A stretch of DNA of 64,000 bases. Origin: Bacteroides zhangwenhongii (GTDB lineage: Bacteria > Bacteroidota > Bacteroidia > Bacteroidales > Bacteroidaceae). The translations under genes were made by a program, and so were the position numbers. The notes beneath the pieces were generated by a model that saw only the letters and a program-made list of their open reading frames with translations, did no database searches and had not been told where the DNA came from. Positions 50,973 to 60,170 of the stretch are shown here, piece after piece; the first letter of the stretch is position 1; each line of letters begins with the position of its first letter. Location of the stretch: assembly GCF_009193325.2 (NCBI RefSeq), contig NZ_CP059857.1, positions 12,095 to 76,094 on the forward strand, given 5' to 3'.

Positions 50973-51599
50973 TTACCTATTTTGCAATCTTCCCTCGTCC
51001 GCATAGCTATAATAGTTATTGCCTGCCACAATCACATGGTCAACCAAACGGATGTCTAATGTTTCAGCGGCTTTTTTAACTGCTTCCGTCAAGCGGTCAT
51101 CCGCACTGCTGGGCTTGCGTGCTCCTGATGGGTGGTTATGTACCATGATAAAAGATACGGCGTTATAATACAATGCCTGCTTCATGATAACCCGTATATC
51201 CACAGGGGCGGTATTTATCCCGCCGCATGAGATACGGACTTTACGGATGAGTTTGGACGAACTGTTCAGCAACAGCACCCACATCTCTTCAGTAGCTATA
51301 TCGCACAAAACAGGATGCATCATTTTATAAACATTATTGCTGGATAAAAGCGCAGGACTTTCAACTTGCCCTTCTTTCAGCCGTTTATATAGCTCAATCG
51401 CCGCATAAGCGACTTTTTTACGGCTGGGTGTTAGTGTTTCCAGTACATCAGACAAGCACAATCCTTCTATTTCCATCTGTTCATACTTATATTCTTCACG
51501 TTTCAGTTTCTCACTGTTCGTCAAGGTATAAATCAACTCGCTGTTTTCCATCACCCGATAAACGTCATTCACTTCAAATACGGTTCTCTTCGTTTTCAT
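50973..51599 (-). CDS. radC: RadC-family JAB/MPN domain protein
   Basis: 208 residues from MKTKRTVFEVNDVYRVMEN (the longer frame to 51668 has no clear signal). The metal-binding JAMM motif is FIMVHNHPSGARKPSSADDRLT near residue 151, with the earlier E in the LLNSSSKLIRK region. RadC proteins are typical of mobile elements; their exact activity is unsettled. It has no L-type leader. Confidence 0.85.
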   Translation of the reverse strand: MKTKRTVFEVNDVYRVMENSELIYTLTNSEKLKREEYKYEQMEIEGLCLSDVLETLTPSRKKVAYAAIELYKRLKEGQVESPALLSSNNVYKMMHPVLCDIATEEMWVLLLNSSSKLIRKVRISCGGINTAPVDIRVIMKQALYYNAVSFIMVHNHPSGARKPSSADDRLTEAVKKAAETLDIRLVDHVIVAGNNYYSYADEGRLQNR

Positions 51600-52158
51600 A
51601 CTGCCAAAAATTAAAAGATTAATACTCGCAAACATCGCTTGTCGCCCCAACCATAAATTTTTCCTCAACTGATTGGGAACAGTGCATTGAAGAGAAAGCG
51701 GGAAAGACGGATCAGAACGGGATTGAACTGGTAAATACTACCTCCCGGAATGGGAGGATGGAGATTTGGCTTTTCAATATCGGGCGTTCCGGCCACGCCT
51801 ACCTTCGCAATGTTCCTATCAGTTCAGGAAAAAATCATCATACCTCTCTTCCGGCATAGCCGGAGCGTAGAGCGTTAGGGATAGCAGGGAAAAGCCTGGA
51901 GGGTAACGAGGACTTGCAACGAATAGCCCGGTCAGAAGGGAACGCCCTGAAAAACTAATTCGGATACAGAAGATGAACAGAACCGCCTTCCAATCATATA
52001 AAAAAACGTGAAAATCAACACATACTTCCGAAAAATCTTTTTCCGAAAGTACGTATAGGGCATGTGAAGGGAAAATTTATTTTCCCAGTCATTTCTATGT
52101 TATCGCTTTGGGGATATTTAAAGGGGTTAGGAGTTTAGGTCTTTATTATGTATTTTGG
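51600..52158. other. Spacer upstream of radC and origin 2
   Basis: A plus-strand frame without a start codon ends at 51859 and reads protein-like for about 70 codons (...VNTTSRNGRMEIWLFNIGRSG...SLPA), a possible gene remnant. Beyond it no gene is seen. An inverted copy of TACTTTCGGAAAAA lies at 52038-52051, and A+T-rich DNA (about 52060-52150) precedes the iterons, as in origin 1. Confidence 0.35.
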
Positions 52159-52491
52159 TGGATGGTTTTACACAGCCGATACCTTTTATTTAAAAATTTC
52201 TCTCTTTTATTTCACTGATATACCGACATATAAAAAAAACAGGGATTACCTATTCCCTTCATTAACGGGTGGACGGTTTTACACAGCTGACAAGTGAAAC
52301 CGGACGCTTTTACACAACTAAAGCAAAAGGAGTGGACGGTTCTACACAACTAGAAGCAACAAACGGGACACTTCTACACAACTAAAACAGGCAAAGCGGA
52401 TGACTCCACACATCTAATCACCCCAATAGGGACACTTCTACACAACTAATTCTATAAAAAACCGTGAAACGTGGACGGTTCTACACAGCTG
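52159..52491 (+). repeat. Iteron array, replication origin 2
   Basis: Eight direct repeats related to GGGACACTTCTACACAACTA or TGGACGGTTTTACACAGCTG begin at 52159, 52270, 52301, 52333, 52365, 52397, 52429 and 52472. The main block steps are 31, 32, 32, 32, 32 and 43, the same series as origin 1. The seventh unit of the block contains the rep2 stop codon. The copy at 52397 is degenerate. Confidence 0.8.
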
Positions 52492-53689
52492 GATCGTCCA
52501 TGTTCACCGCCCCGTCCGTCTCCGGAGATATGAACTCTTCAGGAGCAGGAGCAACTTCCGTTCCATTGGCACTCTCCAACTCTTCCTGTGCCCATCCTTC
52601 CGGAAACCTGCCGAATACAGCCACGAAATCACTGATATATATCTGTTTCTTCTTTTCTACGCTTTCCGGGGAGTTTGCCCATAAAAGGAACTCTTTATAC
52701 AGTCCGGCATCTTCCTCCACCTCTTTGATCTTCTTCCTCCTGACAGCCATATCCGTGTCCGGGTAGGCAATCTCGACATACAGCCCAAGCAGGTTCTTAT
52801 AGAATTTCTTCACCACGACAGCATATTGTCCTTCATCAAAATAGTGCAGCGTATGCCTAGGAAACGAGAACAACACGGTATATGCCCATCTCTCATGATC
52901 GCCTTTCACAAAAGAGAAATTGAAATTGGTATATTTCAGGTAAGTATTCATCTTTTTCAGTATCGAGGCGACCTTCTTTTTCCGGTCTTTGGGTTCGGCA
53001 ATCTCTATGCCGAGCTTTTTAGCCAGCTGATCGACTGTCAGCACATAAAAAGGAGCCTCATTCTTGGTGGTCTTATACTTGATCAGGTAAACCATCTTGG
53101 AAAGTTCCAGATAGAAATAGCGGTAACGGCTGGGCAGGCTACGGTAATCCTGAAGTTCCAAGAGGTTATAGAGCGAGAACATGAAATTCTTTATCTCCGG
53201 GCTTACCACTGCCGAGTACAGCCTTTTCGTTGACTTCTTCGTCTTGAAATCGGTCATTATGTCGAAACGTTTCAAGATCTGCACGAAATTATAGGATGTA
53301 CGGCCATCCTCGCCAATGGTCGGATAGCAGAGGTTCTCCAATCCCAGTTTATAGAGAGCCGCCTCAAAAACCGTCTCGATAGGATGGCTGATTCTCTGTC
53401 CTGCCGTGTCGGTACATACATATTCCGGCTGCATATTCTTTCCGAACATGGCCGCGAGCTGCCGGCTATCCAGCTTGCGCTGCAAGTTGGTACGGTCATA
53501 CCCCATCTTACGGCAGAAGTCTTCTACGGAGAACCAGGAAGTCCCGAACAAGTCTTTGAGGTGATAGCTGCCCAGGTATATGATCAGATCGAGCATGACA
53601 TTTCCACCTGCCTCATACAACCGTTCAATCAGCACGGAATTATAGCTTTCCCCAAGCACCCTAGGGACACGAATCAGTTCTTTTGCCAT
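52481..53689 (-). CDS. Plasmid replication initiator Rep2 (RepB/Rep_3-like)
   Basis: 402 residues, paralogue of Rep1 (RVPRVLGESYN, SWFSVEDFCRKMGYDRTNLQRKLDS, HPIETVFEAALYKLGLENL, DRKKKVASILKKM). It has a longer acidic C-terminal tail (ELESANGTEVAPAPEEFISPETDG). It is oriented against the iterons, so its 3' end, not its promoter, abuts the array; in Rep1 the gene reads away from the array. Full length and without visible defects. Confidence 0.85.
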   Translation of the reverse strand: MAKELIRVPRVLGESYNSVLIERLYEAGGNVMLDLIIYLGSYHLKDLFGTSWFSVEDFCRKMGYDRTNLQRKLDSRQLAAMFGKNMQPEYVCTDTAGQRISHPIETVFEAALYKLGLENLCYPTIGEDGRTSYNFVQILKRFDIMTDFKTKKSTKRLYSAVVSPEIKNFMFSLYNLLELQDYRSLPSRYRYFYLELSKMVYLIKYKTTKNEAPFYVLTVDQLAKKLGIEIAEPKDRKKKVASILKKMNTYLKYTNFNFSFVKGDHERWAYTVLFSFPRHTLHYFDEGQYAVVVKKFYKNLLGLYVEIAYPDTDMAVRRKKIKEVEEDAGLYKEFLLWANSPESVEKKKQIYISDFVAVFGRFPEGWAQEELESANGTEVAPAPEEFISPETDGAVNMDDPAV

Positions 53690-53892
53690 GATAATACTTA
53701 CAAAATCAATCCTTTCTCTGTTTTCATTGCCACAAAGATAGGCATACCGGCCAACATACGCGTCATAATTATCAATCAGTTTTAACGGTATGACCGGTAT
53801 GGGAAAAGGAGAAGTACTTTCCTGAAGAATGCTTTATCCGCCCTTCATCAGAAAGAAAGCATCTTACACCTGTACCCCATAGACATCCTATA

Positions 53893-54040
53893 TTACTTTT
53901 TCAGTTCTTCCGATAAAAAGGAACGGTCTATCAATACTTGCACCAATGGTTTCTCTTTGACAAACTCATCAAGCTCACGCTTTATCAATTTATTGCCCAA
54001 CCCTATGCGTCGTCCAAATTCCTCGAAATCCTTCCGCCCT
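53893..54040 (-). pseudogene. C-terminal remnant of a third HipA-type kinase
   Basis: About 50 residues (GRKDFEEFGRRIGL.NKLIKRELDEFVKEKPLVQVLIDRSFLSEELKK) that match the end of HipA-type kinases; the kinase core is gone. The break coincides with the left side of the IS1380 remnant. Function lost. Confidence 0.5.
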
Positions 54041-55421
54041 ACCTGATGAGCAATTTGACTCCACATTGTCATCTGTAATCGACTCAACCCTCGGTCTAAG
54101 GTGTAGATCGTTAGGTTATCAGTACAGCGAAATCATCCGTTCTCTCATGAGTATCTACTTCTGTGGTGGCTCATGTATTGAGGATGTCACTACTCATTTG
54201 ATGAACCATCTCTCGCTTCATCCGACACTTCATACTTGTAGTTCTGATACTATCCTCAGAGCGATAAAGGAACTGACGCAAGAAAACATCTCATACACAT
54301 CAGATACGGGTAAGAACTACGATTTCAACACGGCTGACACTCTCAATACTTTACTGCTCAATTGTATGTTTGCATCTGACCAACTGAAAGAGGGTGAGAA
54401 GTATGATGCAAAGCCTACATACAAGAAGTTCTCTGGTTATCGCCCTGGCGTGGCGGTTATTGGTGACTTGATTGTTGGCATTGAGAATAGCGATGGTAAC
54501 ACAAAAGTTCCATTTCATGGCACGTTTTCTCGCCATGGCAGAGCTTAAGTAAACTTAGCTCTGCTCATCTGGCTTAACGAAAACCTTCGTTTTCATCAGA
54601 AGGACACGCTGAAGAGGTTCTTTGAGAGATTTGAACAGAACAGGCTCACTATCAATCGTTTCAGAGCTGATTGCGGATCATGTTCCGAGGAAATCGTGGA
54701 GGAAATAGAGAAACACTGCAAGTCCTTCTATATCCGCACTAACCGCTGCAGTTCGCTCTACAATGACATATTTGCTCTCAGAGGCTGGAAGACTGAGGAA
54801 ATCAATGGCATTGAGTTTGAATTGAACTCTATCCTTGTTGAGAAGTGGAAGGGTAAAGCATACCGACTTGTGATTCAAAGACAGAAACGGATGGATGGTG
54901 TGCAGGATCTTTGGGAAGGAGAATACACATACCGTTGTATCCTGACTAACGACTATGAATCTTCCGTAAGAGAAATTGTCGAGTTCTATAACCTTCGTGG
55001 AGGAAAGGAACGTATCTTTGATGATATGAACAATGGTTTCGGGTGGGACAGATTGCCCAAATCCTTCATGGCCGAGAACACTGTGTTCCTTCTTCTTACA
55101 GCACTTATCCGTAACTTCTACAAGGCCATTATCCAAAGACTTGACGTAAAGAGGTTCGGACTCAATGCAACAAGTCGCATAAAAGCGTTTGTCTTCAGGT
55201 TTATCTCTGTACCAGCCAAGTGGATCAGGACATCAAGGCGGTATGTGCTGAATATCTATACCTGTAACAATGCTTACGCAGATATTTTTCAGACTGATTT
55301 TGGATAACGCCTACAACTTATGGGTATGATACTGCGTATTGTCTCAAGTCGCATTGTGGGGTAAGGGGATGTTGTAGGCAGAAGTGGGTGTTTCTGCCTC
55401 AATTTATCTGATAATTCAGTA
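54041..55421 (+). mobile_element. Remnant IS1380-family insertion sequence
   Basis: Truncated on the left where it meets the hipA remnant. The right part contains GGCAGAA/TTCTGCC and GCCTACAAC/GTTGTAGGC inverted repeats and ends about at TTATCTGATAATTCAG (55421), immediately before the ATG of the mobilisation gene at 55422. Confidence 0.6.
54045..55307 (+). pseudogene. Broken IS1380-family transposase
   Basis: Two parts in different frames: SSVIDSTLGLRCRSLGYQYSEIIRSLMSIYFCGGSCIEDV... (to 54548) and WLNENLRFHQKDTLKRFFERFEQ...SMAENTVFLLLTALIRNFYKAII...IFQTDFG (to 55307). A stop and lost segment near 54530-54580 separate them, and GCAGAGCT/AGCTCTGC symmetry lies at the break. Residues are typical of the Bacteroides IS1380 group. 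It cannot make a functional enzyme. Confidence 0.75.
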
Positions 55422-55814
55422 ATGAGAGGACGTGTACACGCAAGAAGGACGTTGAAGGGCTTAGTTGCGGATTTGAGGCAGGTAAGAAAATACAAAGAAT
55501 TAACAGCAACCGAGAAACTGAAATACCGTATCGCAGTGAAAATGACGGCAGCCGACTACTTCCGCCTGCTGACACGATCGCATGAGGCGGGCGTATCACC
55601 AAGCGAGTACATGAGGGAATGTTTCCGTAACGGTCATGTGAAAGAACGGCTGTCGGAGGAACATGCCGGATACATCCGCCAACTCTGCGGCATGGCTAAC
55701 AATCTCAACCAGCTTGCGCGTAAGGCAAACGCCGGAGGCTTCCACGATGAACGGTGGGACTGCAAGGTGGCAGTGGCAAGGATTCATGAACTTATAACCA
55801 AGATAGGGATATGA
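55422..55814 (+). CDS. Mobilisation accessory protein, module 2 (MobC-like)
   Basis: 130 residues. KLKYRIAVKMTAADYFRLLTRSHEAGVSPSEYMRECF and RQLCGMANNLNQLARKANAGGF are the ribbon-helix-helix and NNLNQLA motifs of MobC-type relaxosome proteins. The first 30 or so residues look foreign, and the ATG is the first codon after the IS1380 end, so the natural start may have been replaced. It overlaps the relaxase by 4 bases. Confidence 0.75.
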   Translation: MRGRVHARRTLKGLVADLRQVRKYKELTATEKLKYRIAVKMTAADYFRLLTRSHEAGVSPSEYMRECFRNGHVKERLSEEHAGYIRQLCGMANNLNQLARKANAGGFHDERWDCKVAVARIHELITKIGI

Positions 55815-56758
55815 TGGCGAAAATCGTAAAAGGAAGCGACTTCAAGGGTGCGGTGGATTACATCATCGACAAGAAGAAGGATACGCAGATAGTAGCAAGC
55901 GAAGGCTTGTTTATGGAAAATCTGGAAACTATCGCCATGAGTTTCAATGCCCAGTCACGGATGAACGATAAGGTGACAAAACCTGTCGGACATATCGCGT
56001 TGAGTTTTTCCAAAGAGGATGAGTTACGGCTGACGAACCGTATCATGGCAGGCATCGCGCTTGAATATATGGAACGGATGGGAATCAAGAATACGCAGTT
56101 CTTCATCGCCCAGCATTTCGACAAGGAGCATCCGCACGTGCATATTGCTTTCAACCGCATAGACAACAACGGCAATACCATATCGGACAGGCACGAGCGT
56201 CTGCGCAGTACCCGCATCTGCAAGGAATTGACCTTGAAATACGGCTTGCATATGGCTGGCGGAAAGGACAATGTCAAACGCAACCGCCTGAAAGAGCCAG
56301 ACAGGACGAAATATGCGCTTTACGACATCATCAAAATGGAAGTCGGCAGATGCGGCAACTGGAACGTGCTTATCGCCAACCTGAAACGGCAGGGAGTGGA
56401 AGTACATTTCAAGCATAAGGGGCAGACCAGCGAGGTGCAGGGTGTTGTATTCTCCATGAATGGCTACCATTTCAACGGCTCCAAAGTGGACAGGCGTTTC
56501 AGTTATTCCAAGATTGACGCGGCTTTGCAGCACAACAGATGCAGGGAACGTATGGGAATAACAGCCGGAATATATGAAACGGCTACACCAAGCGCACCGT
56601 CCGGCACGGCACAAAGCGAGTTGTTCAACGGCTCTTGGGGATTGCTAAAAAGCAGTGGCTCATCTTATAACACTGCTGATGCGGAAGCCAATCAGGAAAT
56701 GGTGGATATACTTCGCAGAAGGAAGAAAGTTAAGCGCAAGAGAGGTGTTGGGTTCTAA
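55811..56758 (+). CDS. Relaxase / mobilisation nuclease, module 2 (MobP-like)
   Basis: 315 residues. KGSDFKGAVDYIIDKKK near the N terminus, and the histidine triad HPHVHIAFNRID near residue 109 with the downstream RLRSTRICKELTLKYGL. C-terminal basic tail (RRRKKVKRKRGVG). This is the short mobilisable-element type, distinct from the relaxase at 6344. It could use the tra apparatus in trans. Confidence 0.85.
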   Translation: MMAKIVKGSDFKGAVDYIIDKKKDTQIVASEGLFMENLETIAMSFNAQSRMNDKVTKPVGHIALSFSKEDELRLTNRIMAGIALEYMERMGIKNTQFFIAQHFDKEHPHVHIAFNRIDNNGNTISDRHERLRSTRICKELTLKYGLHMAGGKDNVKRNRLKEPDRTKYALYDIIKMEVGRCGNWNVLIANLKRQGVEVHFKHKGQTSEVQGVVFSMNGYHFNGSKVDRRFSYSKIDAALQHNRCRERMGITAGIYETATPSAPSGTAQSELFNGSWGLLKSSGSSYNTADAEANQEMVDILRRRKKVKRKRGVGF

Positions 56759-56779
56759 TATTCTGTACTAATCCAATTC

Positions 56780-57472
56780 TCACGACACTTGCGCTCTATA
56801 TTCATTCGGAGTGTAACCTACCTCTTTCTTGAACAGTCGGGTAAAATGTTGCGGGTACTGAAAACCGAGATTATAGGCGATTTCATTAACGGTGTCGTCT
56901 GTAGATGCAAGTTCCGTCTTGGCTATTTCAATAGACTTGTCATGAATGAAATGCAGGGCGGTTGAACCTGTTTCTTTTTTCAATAAATCACTGAAATAGT
57001 TGGGCGAGAGGCAGAGCTTGTCTGCACAATACTGTACAGTGGGCAAGCCTATCCGTTTAGCAGCCCCATCATGGAAGTATTCGTCAAGCAACCGCTCAAA
57101 TCTTGCGAGGATGTCTCGGTTTTGGTTGTCGCGTGTGATGAACTGACGGTCATAGAAACGTGTGCAGTAATCAAGGAACGTCTTGATGCTGTCTGTGATG
57201 AGGTTCTTGCTGTGACGGTGTATCGGATGGTTCAATTCATATTGAATCTTGTGGAAGCAATCCATGATGATTTGCCGTTCTTCCACACTAAGGTGCAATG
57301 CCTCGTTTGTCTCGTAGGAAAAGAACGAATATTCACGCATTATCCGCCCGAGAGGTGTATTCCGCAGCAGGTCGGGATGGAACATAAGCAGGTAGCCATC
57401 TGGTTGGAACTGCATGCCGTCATCTTCCGCACCGAACACCTGTCCGGGCGCGATAAATATCAGTGTGCATAA
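56780..57472 (-). pseudogene. AraC-family regulator, N-terminally truncated
   Basis: About 230 residues remain of a family normally near 290-300: end of the sensor domain (TLIFIAPGQVFGAEDDG), a helical linker and the double helix-turn-helix (YCADKLCLSPNYFSDLLKKETG ... VNEIAYNLGFQYPQHFTRLFKKEVGYTPNEYR). The frame closes at about 57473 where aldo-keto reductase sequence begins on the other strand, so the N terminus was lost by deletion. Confidence 0.75.
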
Positions 57473-57651
57473 TTATTCCTAAGTCTGTGAAACCGGAACG
57501 CATGAAGCAGAATCTCGACATATTAGACTTCACCCTGTCGGCCGACGACATGGCACGGATAAAGACGCTGGATACCGACAAGCCTTTCTTACTCGGCTCG
57601 CACGAAGATCCAGAAATCGTAAAATGGTTCATGCAGTACAAAAACGCCTGA
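57463..57651 (+). pseudogene. C-terminal fragment of an aldo-keto reductase
   Basis: About 62 residues (IIIPKSVKPERMKQNLDILDFTLSADDMARI...) typical of the end of aldo-keto reductases, including the IPKS and ERM.QNL.ILDF.L nucleotide-binding blocks. The catalytic part is missing. The junction lies within a few bases of the truncated AraC gene. Confidence 0.75.
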
Positions 57652-57698
57652 ACATCAACAACCATATTTCGATAGCCGCTATCGACTATATTAAGAAG

Positions 57699-58598
57699 TT
57701 ATTCGTATATGCCTTTATTGTAATCCGTCATGTACTGAGTAAATGTTTTGCCTGTTTGCTGTTTGAAGAAGCGCATGAGATGGCTCGGATCAGAGAAATT
57801 GAAATCATCCGCCATTTCACTGACAGTGCGGTTGGAGAATAGCAATTCGTTCTTCAGTTCCTCAAGCAGACGTTGTTTTATCAAATGGGTAGCTGATACT
57901 CCGAATTGGGCTTTTACTGAGTTATTGAGTGTGATGCGACTGACATGAAGCATGTCTGCATATTCCTGCACCCGCTGGTGGGTGCGGATATTCTGTTCCA
58001 ACAAGTCCTTGAACCGAAAAGCGAAATTGTTTTTAGCAATTTCAGCGGGCAAGCAATAGGCGGCAGCGTATGTACGATTGATAATCAGCAAAAGATAATA
58101 TAGTAAGGAAACAATGATATTGTACGTATCGGACACTGGATTCATCAGCTCATACTTAATCTTTCCGAGCAGCCGCATATATTCCTTCATTTCGTCATGT
58201 GTGGCATTGATGTAAGGCGGCGTATCTGTCTGGTAACAATACAAAAGGCGAAAAACGAAGAACTTGTCGGCGATAAAAGTACGCATGAAATCTTCGCGGA
58301 ATATAAGGAACGTGTAATCCAACGCCGTCTCATCTACATGCCACTCTTGTTGCTGATGGGGTGAAAGCAGGAGAACCATGCCGTCGCGCAGTTCAATCTT
58401 GCGGAAGTTCAGTAGCAAATATCCGTTTGCCTTACGGAAAAAGTAGAAGCTGAAGAAGTCTGTCTTAAACCGCTTGTTTTCTGTCAGCACAAGTCCGATG
58501 TCCTTGTTTATGGCAGTATTGATGTAAAAATCCACGCCGCAACGTGTCTTGTTGAACGGTACGCTGACCAGTCGATCAGGGTTGATTATCTCGTCCAT
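57699..58598 (-). CDS. AraC-family transcription regulator
   Basis: 299 residues, full length. N-terminal cupin-like sensor (FFYF....LRDGMVLLLSPHQQQEWHV) and C-terminal double helix-turn-helix (VQEYADMLHVSRITLNNSVKAQFG ... VSEMADDFNFSDPSHLMRFFKQQTGKTFTQYM). It is divergent from the MBL/radical-SAM genes and probably controls them. A minus-strand TATCTTTG (58615-58622) lies before its ATG. Confidence 0.85.
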   Translation of the reverse strand: MDEIINPDRLVSVPFNKTRCGVDFYINTAINKDIGLVLTENKRFKTDFFSFYFFRKANGYLLLNFRKIELRDGMVLLLSPHQQQEWHVDETALDYTFLIFREDFMRTFIADKFFVFRLLYCYQTDTPPYINATHDEMKEYMRLLGKIKYELMNPVSDTYNIIVSLLYYLLLIINRTYAAAYCLPAEIAKNNFAFRFKDLLEQNIRTHQRVQEYADMLHVSRITLNNSVKAQFGVSATHLIKQRLLEELKNELLFSNRTVSEMADDFNFSDPSHLMRFFKQQTGKTFTQYMTDYNKGIYE

Positions 58599-58728
58599 AT
58601 CCTTGTCGTTTTTGCAAAGATAATAATTTCATTTATCAAAATGGCATAATTACCGTTTTTTCAGGCATAGATGTTTCGCCGGATTCTTCCGAACTTTGCA
58701 CCCGTAATCAATAACAAGACATATAGTC

Positions 58729-59505
58729 ATGAAAAAGACATCTACAGTACAATTGGTGCGCAATGCCACCTTGAAAATCAGGTATGCGGGACACACCATG
58801 CTAATTGACCCCGTTTTAGCCGACAAAGGCACTTTGATATCGGCCCTCGGTGTGAATAAAACACCGAGGGTACACCTCACCATTCCTATTCAGGATATTA
58901 TCGGAGGCGTGGACATGGTGCTCCTGACCCACAATCACATCGACCATTACGAGCCGAGTGTCCCCACACATTTGCCCAAAGAAATTCCTTTCTACGTTCA
59001 GCCCCAGGACGCGGACGCCATCAGAAACGACGGATTTACAAATGTGATACCCATCGAAGAAATAAAAACAATAGACGGCATATCCATTTACCGCACGACC
59101 GGACATCATGGTTTCGGGCAGATCGGGCAGATGATGGGACCTGTATCAGGTTATGTGCTAAAAGCCGAGGGCTTCCCGACCGTTTATATAATGGGTGACT
59201 GCCGATGGGAAGCATGTATCCGAGACACCGTGGAACGGTTCAATCCTGACTATATCGTGGTAAACTCCGGAGGTGCAATCTTTCCCGAATTTTCCAAAAC
59301 GGACGGTCCTATCATCCCCGACGAGAACGAAGTGATGCAGATACTTGACGAATTGCCTTCGCATATCAAGCTGATAGCCGTACACATGGATGCCATCGAC
59401 CATTGCCAGACCACCCGTGCAATTCTGCGCAATGAGGCAACGCATCACGAAGCCGACATGAGCCGGCTGATTATCCCGGAGGACGGAGAAACAGTTGTGT
59501 TATGA
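58729..59505 (+). CDS. MBL-fold metallo-hydrolase (UlaG-like)
   Basis: 258 residues. LKIRYAGHTMLIDPVLADKG, then the metal-binding motif VLLTHNHIDHYEP near residue 65, GHHGFGQ and GDCRWEA later, and a final H near AVHMDAIDHC, as in the UlaG-like lactonase/phosphodiesterase branch. Overlaps the first radical-SAM gene by 4 bases, so the three are one operon. Substrate unknown. Confidence 0.8.
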   Translation: MKKTSTVQLVRNATLKIRYAGHTMLIDPVLADKGTLISALGVNKTPRVHLTIPIQDIIGGVDMVLLTHNHIDHYEPSVPTHLPKEIPFYVQPQDADAIRNDGFTNVIPIEEIKTIDGISIYRTTGHHGFGQIGQMMGPVSGYVLKAEGFPTVYIMGDCRWEACIRDTVERFNPDYIVVNSGGAIFPEFSKTDGPIIPDENEVMQILDELPSHIKLIAVHMDAIDHCQTTRAILRNEATHHEADMSRLIIPEDGETVVL

Positions 59506-60170
59506 GTGTCTGCATTAAATCCCTGATAAAAAACATGAACATAGTGGTAGGGTGCACTATAGGATGCCCTTACTGCTATGCCCGTAACAACTGCCGCCGT
59601 TTCCACATTACCGACGACTTTTCCGTGCCTGAATACATGGAACGAAAACTGCGCATCATCGATACGTCCCGTCCTCATGTGTGGCTCATGACAGGAATGA
59701 GCGATTTCTCCGATTGGAAGCCTGAATGGAACGCAGAAATTTTCGAGCGGATCAGCAGCAATCCCCAGCACGCCTATATCTTTCTGACGAAGCGCCCTGA
59801 CAAAATCAGTTTCTCCTCTGACGACGAGAACGTATGGATGGGCGTGACCGTTACGCGCAGTTCCGAGAAAAGGAGGATTGATGATTTGAAAAAGAATATC
59901 AAAGCACGACACTACCATGTCACGTTTGAACCTCTCTTCGATGATATCGGCGAGATTGATTTCGAGGGAATTGACTGGATTGTCATAGGCACAGAGACCG
60001 GAAACCGAAAAGGAAAGTCATATTCGCGCCCCGAATGGGTGCTTAGCATTGCAGAACAGGCAAAGGCTCATGGCATACCGGTGTTCATGAAAGAGGATTT
60101 GCTGCCGATTATGGGCGACGAAAGAATGATTCAGGAATTGCCGGAACAATTTACCAGACGAATACAATGA
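59502..60170 (+). CDS. Radical SAM mobile pair protein A
   Basis: 222 residues with the cluster-binding motif VGCTIGCPYCYARN near residue 17 (CxxxCxxC), then SDFSDWKPEWNAEIFERISSNPQHAYIFLTKRP, similar to DUF5131/Gp37-type proteins. Such genes occur in a fixed pair on mobile elements of gut bacteria; the product is unknown. Overlaps the next gene by 4 bases. Confidence 0.8.
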   Translation: MSVCIKSLIKNMNIVVGCTIGCPYCYARNNCRRFHITDDFSVPEYMERKLRIIDTSRPHVWLMTGMSDFSDWKPEWNAEIFERISSNPQHAYIFLTKRPDKISFSSDDENVWMGVTVTRSSEKRRIDDLKKNIKARHYHVTFEPLFDDIGEIDFEGIDWIVIGTETGNRKGKSYSRPEWVLSIAEQAKAHGIPVFMKEDLLPIMGDERMIQELPEQFTRRIQ

